From: Ignavibacteriales bacterium
Lineage (GTDB): Bacteria > Bacteroidota > Ignavibacteria > Ignavibacteriales > SURF-24
Length of the DNA stretch: 38,355 bases
Direction of reading: 5' to 3'
Assembly (NCBI GenBank): GCA_003599415.1
Contig: QZKB01000172.1
Span: 1 to 38,355, forward strand
Below are positions 15,374 through 24,255 of the stretch, in pieces. The first letter of the stretch is position 1. The number at the start of each line of letters is the position of its first letter. The notes under the pieces were generated by a model that worked only from the letters and a program-made list of their open reading frames with translations, made no database searches and was not told where the DNA came from. Made by a program: the position numbers and the translations under genes.

Positions 15374-17557
15374 TTAAAAATTATATTCTATCCCGAGTAA
15401 AAATCTTCTAAGATCCTGCAGAATCATTGGGCTGCCCCAGTTTGCTGTTATACTCTCGCCATAATACTTTGTATCAAAAATGTTCGTCACTCTACCCCAA
15501 ACCGAAATTCCGTTAAATATTTTATTCAATCTTAAGCTGACATTAAAAAGCCATGCCGGTTCAAAGTTCAGATACCCTTTATCATCAAGCAGTTCTGCAT
15601 ACAGTGTTGTTATATGATGAGATTGAATTCTTTTTTTACTTATATACAGTGCGGATAAATAAGCTGAAAAATTATAATACTTATATAAAGCACTTAAATT
15701 TATTACGTGGGGTGATACAAGATTATCTTTTACATTTACCTCTTTATACGTGTTGTCAAGCTGCTTAATTTTATCTTTACCGGCAGTGAATGAATAAACG
15801 GCATTTAACTGTAGAGTATTTTTCAGGAGGTGTTGCGAGAGCTCAACACTTAAACCAATTCTTTCACCATCGGAAACATTCTGGCTCATTAACACAGGTA
15901 CATTATAGATACTATCTCCAACCGTAACATTTATTAATTCACCGGTAGGCATACTTTCCACAATACCATCTTTTAATGAATTATAAAAAACGTTTGTAGA
16001 TATTCTCGAACTTCCTGAGGCAAATGTCCAGTCAAATTCCAATGAAGTATTTTTTTCAGGAGAGAGATTGGTATTCTGCTTAATCAGAGAAAAAGTTGTT
16101 GTACTTGTAAGATATCCCTGCGAAATACTTGGTGCAAGATAACCTTCGGCAAATACAAATTTAAAAAGATGCTCGCCAAATTTACCATTAAGAGATACTC
16201 GCGGCATAAATGTATTATTATACCTGCTGTTCAAATCAATCCTCCCGCCAAGAGCAATACTTATATTTTCCATTGGCAGCAAAGTGAACTCAGAATATAG
16301 GCCGCCAAGCCGGAAAAAATGTTCAAGTTCTTTACGCCTGTCTTCGGATACTATCGGTTTTCCTCCTTTACTTTCGCTGATAACCGGAATACCATAAACG
16401 AAATTAAGGTCCAATCCTGTAACATTAGTTATATAATCATTTATTTTTGAAACAAACTTTGTCCCGGCTTTATAAGATATTGTTCTGAAGTAATAAAATT
16501 TTCTTCCGCCAAACCCGAACAAAGGATCATTATTATTATTTGGAGGATTATGTCTTAAAAAATCGTTCACATATAAATTTGCCGTGCTTGGGTCCATTTC
16601 ATATTTTTTATATGTGGCATAGAAACTTGATTTCAGCCAATCTGTAAAATCGTCTTCATAATTAACTCTTATTACCTGATTGGTCAGTTTGGTCTGGGTA
16701 GAATAATCAGTCAGATAAAAATCAGGATTATCACCAAATGTTTCGCTCCCCTCGAGGTTAAAGAGTGTATACCTTAAGCTGAGATTAGAATAATTAATTC
16801 CAAACCGGAACATACTATTGTCGGAAGCGCGGTAAAAATTTTCCTTGAAAGAATCACCTGGAAAAACATGCCTGTTCAGGTAATCAACGGATTTATCTCT
16901 TGGGTCCTGCTCATCACTTTTATATGAACTAAAACTAATTTCACCAGAAAGGTCTTCTGTAAAATATTTTTTAATTCCACCGTTTATAATTTTTGTATTA
17001 TATGTTCCATAATCGAAACCCGCAAAAGCATATTCGGTTTCTCTTGTTATAATATTTATCATGCCGGCGTAAGCATCCCGTCCGTACAAAGTAGAATTCG
17101 GTCCATAAACAACTTCAATCTGTTTAACATTTCTTATCGGTATGCTGTTCATACCAAGGTACAACCCCTCTTCAGCATCATCGCTTAAACGCGAGCCATC
17201 TAGCAGGATGAGGAATTTATTATTTCCGGAGTCTCCGCTTCTGTGTCCTCTAAGGTTAACAATGCCTCCTTTTGTCCAATGCCCATACTCGGATTGAATC
17301 TGGAAAAAAGGAATTTCTCTAAGTGCATCTAACAGGTCTGTGTATCCTTTATCTAAAATTGTTTCCCTGTTTATAATATAAATTTTCCCTGTTGCTTCCC
17401 AGTTTTGTTGTTCATACTGTCCCGGAGTTGTAACTGATACATTCATCAGTTCTTCAAGAGAAAGATTTGATAAATCCGGAACTTCCTCGTCCTGGGCAAC
17501 CAAGGGAGAGGATAAGACTAGTAACATTACGACCAATACAGACAAATAATGTTTCAT
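15374..17557 (-). CDS. TonB-dependent receptor, first gene of the YfiR/kinase operon
   Basis: A 727-residue outer-membrane receptor. A signal peptide (about 1-21, ending LVAQ) is followed by DLSNLSLEELMNVSVTT, a linker I associate with receptors adjacent to YfiR- and GGDEF-type genes. The plug domain covers about 55-170, with INLRGHRSGD-like and LLDGSRLSD segments and QIEVVYGPNSTLYGRDAYAG. A 22-strand barrel follows and ends with the aromatic LLGIEYNF. There is no N-terminal carboxypeptidase-like extension, so it is not SusC-type. It directly abuts the YfiR-like gene and has an AAGGG ribosome site. The ligand is unknown; in this operon it may act as a sensor or importer of the signal seen by the kinase. 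Confidence 0.92.
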   Translation of the reverse strand: MKHYLSVLVVMLLVLSSPLVAQDEEVPDLSNLSLEELMNVSVTTPGQYEQQNWEATGKIYIINRETILDKGYTDLLDALREIPFFQIQSEYGHWTKGGIVNLRGHRSGDSGNNKFLILLDGSRLSDDAEEGLYLGMNSIPIRNVKQIEVVYGPNSTLYGRDAYAGMINIITRETEYAFAGFDYGTYNTKIINGGIKKYFTEDLSGEISFSSYKSDEQDPRDKSVDYLNRHVFPGDSFKENFYRASDNSMFRFGINYSNLSLRYTLFNLEGSETFGDNPDFYLTDYSTQTKLTNQVIRVNYEDDFTDWLKSSFYATYKKYEMDPSTANLYVNDFLRHNPPNNNNDPLFGFGGRKFYYFRTISYKAGTKFVSKINDYITNVTGLDLNFVYGIPVISESKGGKPIVSEDRRKELEHFFRLGGLYSEFTLLPMENISIALGGRIDLNSRYNNTFMPRVSLNGKFGEHLFKFVFAEGYLAPSISQGYLTSTTTFSLIKQNTNLSPEKNTSLEFDWTFASGSSRISTNVFYNSLKDGIVESMPTGELINVTVGDSIYNVPVLMSQNVSDGERIGLSVELSQHLLKNTLQLNAVYSFTAGKDKIKQLDNTYKEVNVKDNLVSPHVINLSALYKYYNFSAYLSALYISKKRIQSHHITTLYAELLDDKGYLNFEPAWLFNVSLRLNKIFNGISVWGRVTNIFDTKYYGESITANWGSPMILQDLRRFLLGIEYNF

Positions 17558-17896
17558 GGTTATTGCCCTTGTTCTGGTTTGAAGTACAGAATCTTATTGG
17601 GTGATTCAATAGAAAGATAAGGGATTTTGGAGGTATGATTACAAGACAATGCGGAAAGAAGAGGAAACAAAGTTAGAGAAAACAAATTACTAACCTGCTC
17701 AAGGAAAAAATGCAGAACAAATGAAATTCTTTTATCCGAAATATTGGTGTCCCGAAAAAACAAAAATTCAATCCTCCTACCCGCTAAGAAAGCTAAGATA
17801 ATATTTCGAGGAAAATAATCTTGAATGTTAAACTTATGTTTTAATTCAAAAAAATTAATTGACTTTAATCTGAATCAGATACAATTAATTATCGGC
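17558..17896. other. Long leader/promoter region upstream of the receptor operon
   Basis: About 340 bp with no convincing gene. A 67-codon minus-strand frame (17560-17763) is open but has no family resemblance. It should hold the operon promoter. I looked for cobalamin, TPP and c-di-GMP riboswitch landmarks on the minus strand and recognised none. Confidence 0.4.
17668..17675 (-). promoter_or_regulatory. Candidate -7 box (TAACTTTG) for the receptor operon
   Basis: On the minus strand TAACTTTG fits TAnnTTTG and lies 110 bp upstream of the receptor ATG. A TTG occurs 24 bp further upstream (17700-17702), slightly wider than the usual spacing, so this is tentative. Confidence 0.25.
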
Positions 17897-17945
17897 AAAA
17901 ACTGCATTAAATTTAGACCAGTGTGATTACTTTTATGCAGTTTTT
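17897..17945. terminator. Bidirectional terminator-like hairpin downstream of valS
   Basis: AAAAACTGCAT (17897-17907) pairs perfectly with ATGCAGTTTTT (17935-17945), giving T runs on both strands and a loop of about 27 nt. It is 115 bp past the valS stop and separates valS from the receptor operon. The 17946-18060 stretch shows nothing else. Confidence 0.65.
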
Positions 17946-18060
17946 CTCTTTCTGAACTAGTTCGGGAATATGTTTAAAGAAACACTCTGATTTCAAATAC
18001 TCGGAATTCAGCTGCAAAATTTGCTTAACTACTGCTCCGGTTTCATTACAAGTAAAAATA

Positions 18061-20679
18061 TTATTTAAGATCTTCCCAGATAGATTTCAGTTTGAGTAAT
18101 TTTTCTTCCCAGTCATTTTTCTTCTGACGTTCTTTTTCTACCACCTCACTTGGTGCATTCTTAACAAAATTTTCATTAGACAATTTTTTACTTACGCCAC
18201 CCAGGCTTCCCTCTAATCTTGTTATTTCTTTTTGAAGCCTGCTGCGTTCAACGTCAAGATCAATTAATCCCTCTAATGGAATAAATAAATCATTGCCGTG
18301 TATTACCGAGGAAGCAGCAGCGTGAGGTTTAGCTAAATTCTTATCAACAATTATGTTTTCAACTTTCCCAAGTTTACTTATGTAAAGTTTTTGATTATCA
18401 GATAATTCATCACCACGGAAATGAACATCTACATTTTTGGAAGGAGGAATATTCATTTCTCCTCGTATATTTCTAACAGCCGTAACAAATTCCTCTACAA
18501 AAGCAAATTCATCTTCGGCATTTTTATTTATCAGCGTTTCATCAAATTTAGGATAATCGCTTAATGAAATGCTTTCATCATCTTTTCTTTCAGAAATTAA
18601 ATTCCATATTTCTTCTGTAATAAACGGCATAAACGGATGTACAATTTTAAGCATCTCCTCAAACAGGGAAATTGCTCTTGTAAGAACGGCCGATTTAACT
18701 TCTTCGTCATCACCGTATAGCCGGCTTTTCATCATTTCAATGTACCAGTCGCAGAAGTCATTCCATACGAACGAATAAAGCATCTTGGTGACATTGTTAA
18801 TTTCAAAATTGTCCATTGCTTTATTTATATCCTGCAGCGTGCTCTGGAAGCGTGACATCATCCATTCATCTGCAAAATCAATATGTTTATTCTTCAAACC
18901 AGGATTAATATTAATTGACTGTGCATTCATAAGCAGGAAGCGTCCTGCATTCCAGATTTTATTAGCAAAGTTTCTACCGATCTCACAACGTTCGGTGCTA
19001 AACAATACATCCTGCCCAAGCGGAGCAAGATAAAGCACGGTAAATCTTAAAGCATCCGCGCCATATTCTGCAATAACATCAAGCGGATCAGGAGAATTAC
19101 CAAGCGATTTGCTCATCTTTCTTCCCTGGATATCTCTTATGATGCTTGTAAAATAAACATCACGGAAAGGAATATCTTTCTTAAATTCCAATCCTGCCAT
19201 AATCATCCTTGCAACCCAGAAGAATATTATATCCGGAGCAGTAACAAGAAGATCTGTTGGATAATAATACTTAACTTCTTCATCATTTAAGAAAACATCA
19301 TGAGCCCATAACCAGCTGCTTGCCCATGTATCAAGTACATCATTATCCTGTGTCCAGTTTTCCGGATCAGCAGGTGGGTTAACTTCGCAGTAAATTTCAT
19401 TTGTACTTTTATTATACCAGACAGGAATCCTGTGTCCCCACCAAAGCTGGCGCGAGATACACCAATCCCTTATGTTTCCCATCCAGTGCTCGTAAGTTTT
19501 TACCCAATGCTCTGGATGAAAATTCACTTTACCTTCAAGAACAACATCAAGAGCTGGTTTGGAAAGTTCTTCCATCTTCAGGAACCATTGTTCGGACAAG
19601 TAAGGTTCAATTGGAACACCACCACGTTCCGAATAACCAACACTTGTAGTGTAGTCTTCAATCTTATGGATTAAATTTTCTTCTTCAAAAATTGAAACCA
19701 CTTTTTCACGTGCCTCGTACCTGTCCAATCCCTGCAGTTCATCAGGAACATTATGATTCAGTGTTGCATCTTCATTTAAAATATTTATTATCTCAAGGTT
19801 ATGCCGCATTGCCATATCGTAATCATTAACATCATGGGCGGGAGTAACTTTAACTGCGCCGGTACCAAAACTCATATCAACATAATCATCAGCAAAAACC
19901 GGAATTTCCCGGCCTACTATCGGAAGTATTATTTTCTTACCGATTAATTCCTGGTATCTCTCATCGTTGGGATTAACTGCAACACCTGTATCACCTAACA
20001 TCGTTTCAGGACGCGTAGTAGCAACAACAACAAATTCATCACTATCCTTAACGGGATATTTGAAATACCACAGCTTACCCTGGATAGTCCTGTATAATAC
20101 TTCTTCATCAGAAATTGCAGATTTGGAAACCGGGCACCAGTTAACCATCCTGTAGCCGCGGTAAATTTTCCCTTTCTTATAAAGATCAACAAAAGCTTCA
20201 ATTACTTTTTTATAATAATGGTCGTCCATCGTAAAGCGCTCACGTTCCCAATCGCAGCTTACACCAAGTTTGCGAAGCTGTTTAGTTATAATACCGCCGT
20301 ATTTTTTTGTCCATTCCCAACAGTGTTTAAGAAATTCCTCACGCCCGATTGATCTCTTATCTATACCCTGATCCTTTAAGAAGTTAGTCACTTTTGCTTC
20401 TGTAGCAATTGACGCATGATCCGTTCCGGGAACCCAGCAGGCATTATAACCAAGCATTCTTTTATATCGAATATAAACATCCTGGATTGTATTGTTCAGA
20501 ATGTGCCCCATTGTTAATATACCGGTCACATTTGGTGGTGGAATTACAATGGAATAAGGTTTTTTAGTAATGTCAATTTCACTATGATAAATTCTTCTGC
20601 TTTCCCAGTAGGAATACCATTTATCTTCAACTTCAGAAGGAATATAAGCTTTTGGAATTTCTTTGCTGCCGTTAGTCAT
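18061..20679 (-). CDS. valS: Valine--tRNA ligase
   Basis: An 872-residue class I aminoacyl-tRNA synthetase that charges tRNA-Val. The HIGH-type motif is in PPPNVTGILTMGHILNNT (TMGH at 56-59). The ValRS signature WVPGTDHASIATEAKV follows. The editing (CP1) domain includes VVATTRPETMLGDTGVAVNP and DVNDYDMAMRHN. The KMSKS motif is intact at 521-525. An anticodon-binding domain follows (WNAGRFLLMN, HPFMPFITEEIW), and the C-terminal ValRS coiled coil (about 805-872, DVERSRLQKEITRLEGSL) is complete. Length and domain order are normal. It is divergent from the C_GCAxxG_C_C gene, with a 185-bp shared upstream region. Housekeeping, with no oddity seen. Confidence 0.98.
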   Translation of the reverse strand: MTNGSKEIPKAYIPSEVEDKWYSYWESRRIYHSEIDITKKPYSIVIPPPNVTGILTMGHILNNTIQDVYIRYKRMLGYNACWVPGTDHASIATEAKVTNFLKDQGIDKRSIGREEFLKHCWEWTKKYGGIITKQLRKLGVSCDWERERFTMDDHYYKKVIEAFVDLYKKGKIYRGYRMVNWCPVSKSAISDEEVLYRTIQGKLWYFKYPVKDSDEFVVVATTRPETMLGDTGVAVNPNDERYQELIGKKIILPIVGREIPVFADDYVDMSFGTGAVKVTPAHDVNDYDMAMRHNLEIINILNEDATLNHNVPDELQGLDRYEAREKVVSIFEEENLIHKIEDYTTSVGYSERGGVPIEPYLSEQWFLKMEELSKPALDVVLEGKVNFHPEHWVKTYEHWMGNIRDWCISRQLWWGHRIPVWYNKSTNEIYCEVNPPADPENWTQDNDVLDTWASSWLWAHDVFLNDEEVKYYYPTDLLVTAPDIIFFWVARMIMAGLEFKKDIPFRDVYFTSIIRDIQGRKMSKSLGNSPDPLDVIAEYGADALRFTVLYLAPLGQDVLFSTERCEIGRNFANKIWNAGRFLLMNAQSININPGLKNKHIDFADEWMMSRFQSTLQDINKAMDNFEINNVTKMLYSFVWNDFCDWYIEMMKSRLYGDDEEVKSAVLTRAISLFEEMLKIVHPFMPFITEEIWNLISERKDDESISLSDYPKFDETLINKNAEDEFAFVEEFVTAVRNIRGEMNIPPSKNVDVHFRGDELSDNQKLYISKLGKVENIIVDKNLAKPHAAASSVIHGNDLFIPLEGLIDLDVERSRLQKEITRLEGSLGGVSKKLSNENFVKNAPSEVVEKERQKKNDWEEKLLKLKSIWEDLK

Positions 20680-20708
20680 TTTTCACTCTTTTTTCTTAAA
20701 ACTGGCTT

Positions 20709-20716
20709 CAAATATA
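20709..20716 (-). promoter_or_regulatory. Candidate -7 box (TATATTTG) for valS
   Basis: On the minus strand TATATTTG matches TAnnTTTG 29 bp upstream of the valS ATG. No well-spaced -33 TTG is apparent. It is supported only by the consensus match and position. Confidence 0.3.
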
Positions 20717-20864
20717 ACGAAAAGGACTGAATGAATCAGTCATTACACTACAACTTTGCCAGGCTGTTTCTGTTTTTTTGACTGATCTTAAAAATCTTTT
20801 AACTGACAATTGAATTATTTCCGCCCGTTATTTTTATTTGTAGAACTTAAAAAGAAGGAATTGT

Positions 20865-21302
20865 ATGACAAAGTCAGAAAAAGCAAATGAATGTTTCATC
20901 AGCGGTTTTAATTGCGCACAGGCAGTATTTTCATCTTTCTGCGAAGAACTTGGATTTGAGAGAGAACCAGGTTTAAAAATATCAAGCTCTTTCGGCGGAG
21001 GAATGGCTCACCTTAATGAAACCTGCGGAGCAGTTACCGGAGCTTTAATGGCAATAGGATTAAAATACGGACGCACAAATGCAGAGGATACCGGCACTAA
21101 AGAAAAGAATTATGATATTGTAAATCAATTCGCAAACAATTTCATAAACAAATTTGGTTCACTAAAATGCACAGAGTTAATCGGATACAATCTCTCTACT
21201 GACGAGGGCTTAGAAAAGGCAAGAGAAGAAAACAGGTTCAGAACTCATTGCCCGTTATTTGTAAAAGAAGCTGCATCAATAACTGAGGATTTGCTGAAGT
21301 AG
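20865..21302 (+). CDS. C_GCAxxG_C_C family (putative redox-active) protein
   Basis: A 145-residue cytoplasmic protein of the C_GCAxxG_C_C family (PF09719). The conserved cysteines are present in order: Cys17 in SGFNCAQAVF, Cys54 in ETCGAVTGALMAIG (the CGAxxG core), Cys102 in LKCTELIGYNL and Cys129 in FRTHCPLFV, with extra Cys10 and Cys26. The SSFGGGMAHLNETCG segment is typical. Members are thought to be redox-active or metal-binding, often near electron-transfer or transport genes, but no reaction is established. It has no signal peptide, and an AAGAAGG ribosome site precedes the ATG. It stands alone, divergent from valS and convergent with a T9SS gene. Confidence 0.9.
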   Translation: MTKSEKANECFISGFNCAQAVFSSFCEELGFEREPGLKISSSFGGGMAHLNETCGAVTGALMAIGLKYGRTNAEDTGTKEKNYDIVNQFANNFINKFGSLKCTELIGYNLSTDEGLEKAREENRFRTHCPLFVKEAASITEDLLK

Positions 21303-21331
21303 ATTTGTTCGATTAACTCTCACCTTTAAAT

Positions 21332-21414
21332 TAAAGTGAAGACGTTCATTCCGGAACATCTTCACTTTAAGTATGCGCATACTATTTTAATTAATGTCCC
21401 CGATTATTATCGGG
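21332..21414. terminator. Two hairpins between convergent genes
   Basis: TAAAGTGAAGA-C-GTTC (21332-21347) pairs with GAAC-A-TCTTCACTTTA (21354-21369), a stem of about 15 bp. A second hairpin, CCCGAT/ATCGGG with a 4-nt loop, is at 21399-21414. They lie between genes ending at 21302 (+) and 21436 (-) and probably end both transcripts. Neither has a strong T run, so they may instead be RNA-stabilising ends. Confidence 0.55.
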
Positions 21415-21435
21415 ATTTCAGATGAGGTGAAAGGA

Positions 21436-22545
21436 TCACTTCATCATCAACATCTTCCTGGTTGCGTTCATTGTTTTGCCGTCTATTCCCAATGTCTTGA
21501 TGTTATATATGTACATTCCGCTTGTTAATCCGGATGCATCAAAGTTTACATTGTGTGTGCCGGCCGAATAATTTCCGTCTGCTAAGGTTGCTACTACCTG
21601 TCCTATCATATTATATACCTGTAAGGTAACTCTTGAATCAACCGGTAATCCAAATTTTATTGATGTTGACGGATTGAACGGGTTTGGATAATTCTGTTTC
21701 AGGCTGAATACTTCAGGAACATTGTTCTTTGCTTCTATTACATCTGAATATTCATATGTTCCATCGTAATCAATTTGTTTCAACCTGTAATAATATGTCT
21801 TTCCTTCGGCAATGTTTTTATCCTGGTATGCATAACTGTTTGCAGATGTTGTTGTTCCTTTTCCATCTACAAATGTAATAGTGCTGAATAAAACTTTATC
21901 AACACTTCTTTCAACTTCAAAGCCTCTGTTATTTACCTCTGTTGCTGTCTTCCATTCAAGTTTAACAACACCGGGTGCAACTTTTGCTGTAAATGATGTT
22001 AATTCAACCGGGACATTATTGTGAATGAATTCAATATTATCGAAATAGTTCGTACTTCCGCCTGTTCTTGTTGAAGGGAAATCCGGGATTAGGGTTAATC
22101 TGTAAACTGTTTTTCCGATATCAGCGGAGTAATCAAATGTTAGTTTCTCCCATTGATTAACAACAGTGTTGGGAACATTAACATCATGATTTCCGCCTTC
22201 CGTAAATTCAAGCTTAAGATTGAAATTGGAAATTACATCTTTATAAACCATTACCGTAGGCATACTGTTATCTGCAGTAAGTTTGAAATCGACAATGTCA
22301 TCTGTAAAGAATCCTGACCATGGATCTCCATCGGAACGGACAATGTACTTTCCAACTCCGCTTGAAGTGTTAATTCCTGTGGCAGAAGGATTTGTAACTA
22401 CAGCATAATCGGTGGAATCCTGGCTTGGACCATTAGCAAAAACAGTCCAGTGCCAATCTTGTCCGTATGTTTCAAAATCAATTGTAGTTTGCCCGAAAAG
22501 ACCAACTGAGAAGAGTAACAAAGAAAGTGTAATTAATTGCTTCAT
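21436..22545 (-). CDS. T9SS secreted protein: carbohydrate-binding-like domain, FN3-like, sorting domain
   Basis: A 369-residue secreted protein. Signal peptide 1-18 (ending LFGQ). Residues about 20-172 form a beta-sandwich-like module starting TIDFETYGQDWHW and ending NYFDNIEFIH, a layout seen in carbohydrate-binding jelly rolls (CBM11-like). VPVELTSFTAKVAPGVVKLE opens an FN3-like linker domain (about 175-270). The last 95 or so residues are a T9SS type A sorting domain (LKQNYPNPFNPSTSIKF, ending MNATRKMLMMK). The FN3-like and sorting parts are nearly identical to those of the next upstream gene (22752-24068), including 88 identical bases. A strong AAAGGAGG site precedes the ATG. It is probably a glycan-binding surface protein of the adjoining locus. 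Confidence 0.85.
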   Translation of the reverse strand: MKQLITLSLLLFSVGLFGQTTIDFETYGQDWHWTVFANGPSQDSTDYAVVTNPSATGINTSSGVGKYIVRSDGDPWSGFFTDDIVDFKLTADNSMPTVMVYKDVISNFNLKLEFTEGGNHDVNVPNTVVNQWEKLTFDYSADIGKTVYRLTLIPDFPSTRTGGSTNYFDNIEFIHNNVPVELTSFTAKVAPGVVKLEWKTATEVNNRGFEVERSVDKVLFSTITFVDGKGTTTSANSYAYQDKNIAEGKTYYYRLKQIDYDGTYEYSDVIEAKNNVPEVFSLKQNYPNPFNPSTSIKFGLPVDSRVTLQVYNMIGQVVATLADGNYSAGTHNVNFDASGLTSGMYIYNIKTLGIDGKTMNATRKMLMMK

Positions 22546-22705
22546 ACTGACCTCCTTTAATTAATGAATGTGGTGTAATTTAAGAAAATTTCTTATTAAA
22601 AAAATTAACATTCTGTTTTGTATGATTGTTAACAGAATAAGCAAACTTGTTAAGAACTCATCCAAAATGAAATCGTTCATATTCATATTGAACATCTAAA
22701 TCATG

Positions 22706-22742
22706 AAAAACCTTGAGAGTTTTACTCAAACCCTCAAGGTTT
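22706..22742 (-). terminator. Terminator after the CBM9-like T9SS gene
   Basis: On the minus strand AAACCTTGAG and CTCAAGGTTT form a stem (arms 22731-22742 and 22708-22719) ending in a T run. It starts 10 bp past the stop of the 22752-24068 gene. It implies that the downstream T9SS gene uses its own promoter in the 22546-22705 gap. Confidence 0.75.
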
Positions 22743-22751
22743 ATTTAAAGA

Positions 22752-24068
22752 TTATTTAATCAGTGTCATCTTCCTTGTTGCGTTCATTACCTTGCCGTCT
22801 ATTCCCAATGCTTTGATGTTGTATATGTACATGCCGCTTGTTAATCCGGATGCATCAAAGTTTACATTGTGTGTGCCGGCCGAATAATTTCCGTCTGCTA
22901 AGGTTGCTACTACCTGTCCTAATGTGTTGTAAACCTGCAGGCTTACTTTCGAATCAACAGGTAATGCAAATTTTATTGATGTTGACGGGTTGAATGGGTT
23001 TGGATAATTCTGCTTCAAACTGAAAAATTCAGGAATTTCGTTCTTTGCTTCTTTTACATTTGAATATTCATAGGTTCCGTCATAATCTACTTGTTTCAGC
23101 CTGTAATAATATGTGTTTCCTTCAGCAATGTTTTTATCCTGGTATGCATAACTGTTAGCTGATGTTGTTGTTCCTTTTCCATCTACAAAAGCTATTGAGT
23201 TAAAGGAAACTTTATCCAAGCTTCTTTCAATTTCAAAACCTTTATTGTTGGTTTCGGTAGCAGTCTTCCATTCAAGGTTAACTTTTCCGGAAACCAATTT
23301 TGCTGTAAAAGAAGTTAATTCAACAGGAACATTTGTTTCAACAAGATTCAAAGTTCTCCATGTTCCGCCCCATTCGCTTCCCCACCATTGTTTGTAGTAG
23401 TTTCCGTTAGTACCCCATGGGCTTCCGGGAACACTATAATGGTCAGGATCGAAAATATTAATGGCTACCTGGAGAGGTGAGGTTAAACCGATTTGTGCCA
23501 GATGTAAAACTGCTTCAGCAGTATAACCGCCATCAACATCGGACGAATCAAAGACCGTTCCCGTAATAACACCAGCACCTTCATATGAACCTGCAGGAGC
23601 AGCAGCGCCACCACCGGTTTCAACACCAATCTTATAACCAGGACCATCACTTACGATGTAGAGTTTAAGTTCTGTTGTAGCAGAACCATTCTTTATCATC
23701 ATAAACATTCCATCACCTTCCCAATCAAACTTGCATACCTGCTGGTCGTTTGATTGTAATGAAATGTAAAGATCTGTTCCCTTGTGAAGGAAACGTACAT
23801 TAGTAGTAGAGAGATCACGGTAGTTACCTTTAACAACAGCACCGGCAGTAGGTGTATTAGCGTAACCGGTTGGAACACCGTCTTTCTGAAATGCAACATA
23901 ATTCATCGGCAGGAACCAACTGCTTTCAAGAACACCATCAACAGTTATTGACGGAACAGCGAGAACATCAATTGATAAAGGATCTGCAACAGCCTGTGCA
24001 TTTACAGGAGCTGCGCTTACCAGCAAGAGAATAAATAAAATTGCTGATAATTTGTAAAGCGTCTTCAT
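22752..24068 (-). CDS. T9SS secreted protein with CBM9/DOMON-like sugar-binding domain
   Basis: A 438-residue secreted protein. Signal peptide about 1-25 (VNAQA). Residues about 33-235 are a CBM9-like/DOMON-type sugar-binding sandwich: SITVDGVLESSWF opens it, followed by VRFLHKGTDLYISLQSND and an acidic DWEGDGMFMMI strand, with Trp-rich stretches (YYKQWWGSEWGGTWR) that would suit sugar stacking. An FN3-like domain (about 245-335) and a T9SS type A domain (about 340-438) follow, near-identical to those of the downstream neighbour. An AGGAGG ribosome site precedes the ATG. There is a 187-bp gap to the upstream glycosidase-like gene, so a separate promoter is likely. It probably binds polysaccharide at the cell surface. 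There is no catalytic domain. Confidence 0.87.
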   Translation of the reverse strand: MKTLYKLSAILFILLLVSAAPVNAQAVADPLSIDVLAVPSITVDGVLESSWFLPMNYVAFQKDGVPTGYANTPTAGAVVKGNYRDLSTTNVRFLHKGTDLYISLQSNDQQVCKFDWEGDGMFMMIKNGSATTELKLYIVSDGPGYKIGVETGGGAAAPAGSYEGAGVITGTVFDSSDVDGGYTAEAVLHLAQIGLTSPLQVAINIFDPDHYSVPGSPWGTNGNYYKQWWGSEWGGTWRTLNLVETNVPVELTSFTAKLVSGKVNLEWKTATETNNKGFEIERSLDKVSFNSIAFVDGKGTTTSANSYAYQDKNIAEGNTYYYRLKQVDYDGTYEYSNVKEAKNEIPEFFSLKQNYPNPFNPSTSIKFALPVDSKVSLQVYNTLGQVVATLADGNYSAGTHNVNFDASGLTSGMYIYNIKALGIDGKVMNATRKMTLIK

Positions 24069-24255
24069 AGAACCTCCTATGTTTTGTTAATAAGTTAATT
24101 TTAATTAGAACAATAATTGAGAATGATTAAAACTTTTTCCTCTTCCTTAACAGAGATTAGATATACCAGATTATATTTTATCAATATAATCTGTTTTTAC
24201 TCTGAATATTTTCTCTTCCCTAAAAGATTAAGAGCAAAGGAACTACTCATCATCT

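Noticed and set aside
17560..17763. 67-codon minus-strand frame just upstream of the TonB receptor
   Set aside because: No family resemblance, no ribosome site and no coding-like composition. It ends 2 bp before the receptor ATG and is better read as leader DNA.
17558..18060. Possible riboswitch ahead of the TonB receptor operon
   Set aside because: The long leader prompted a look for cobalamin, TPP and c-di-GMP landmarks, but none was recognised. Only a terminator-like hairpin and a weak -7 box were found.
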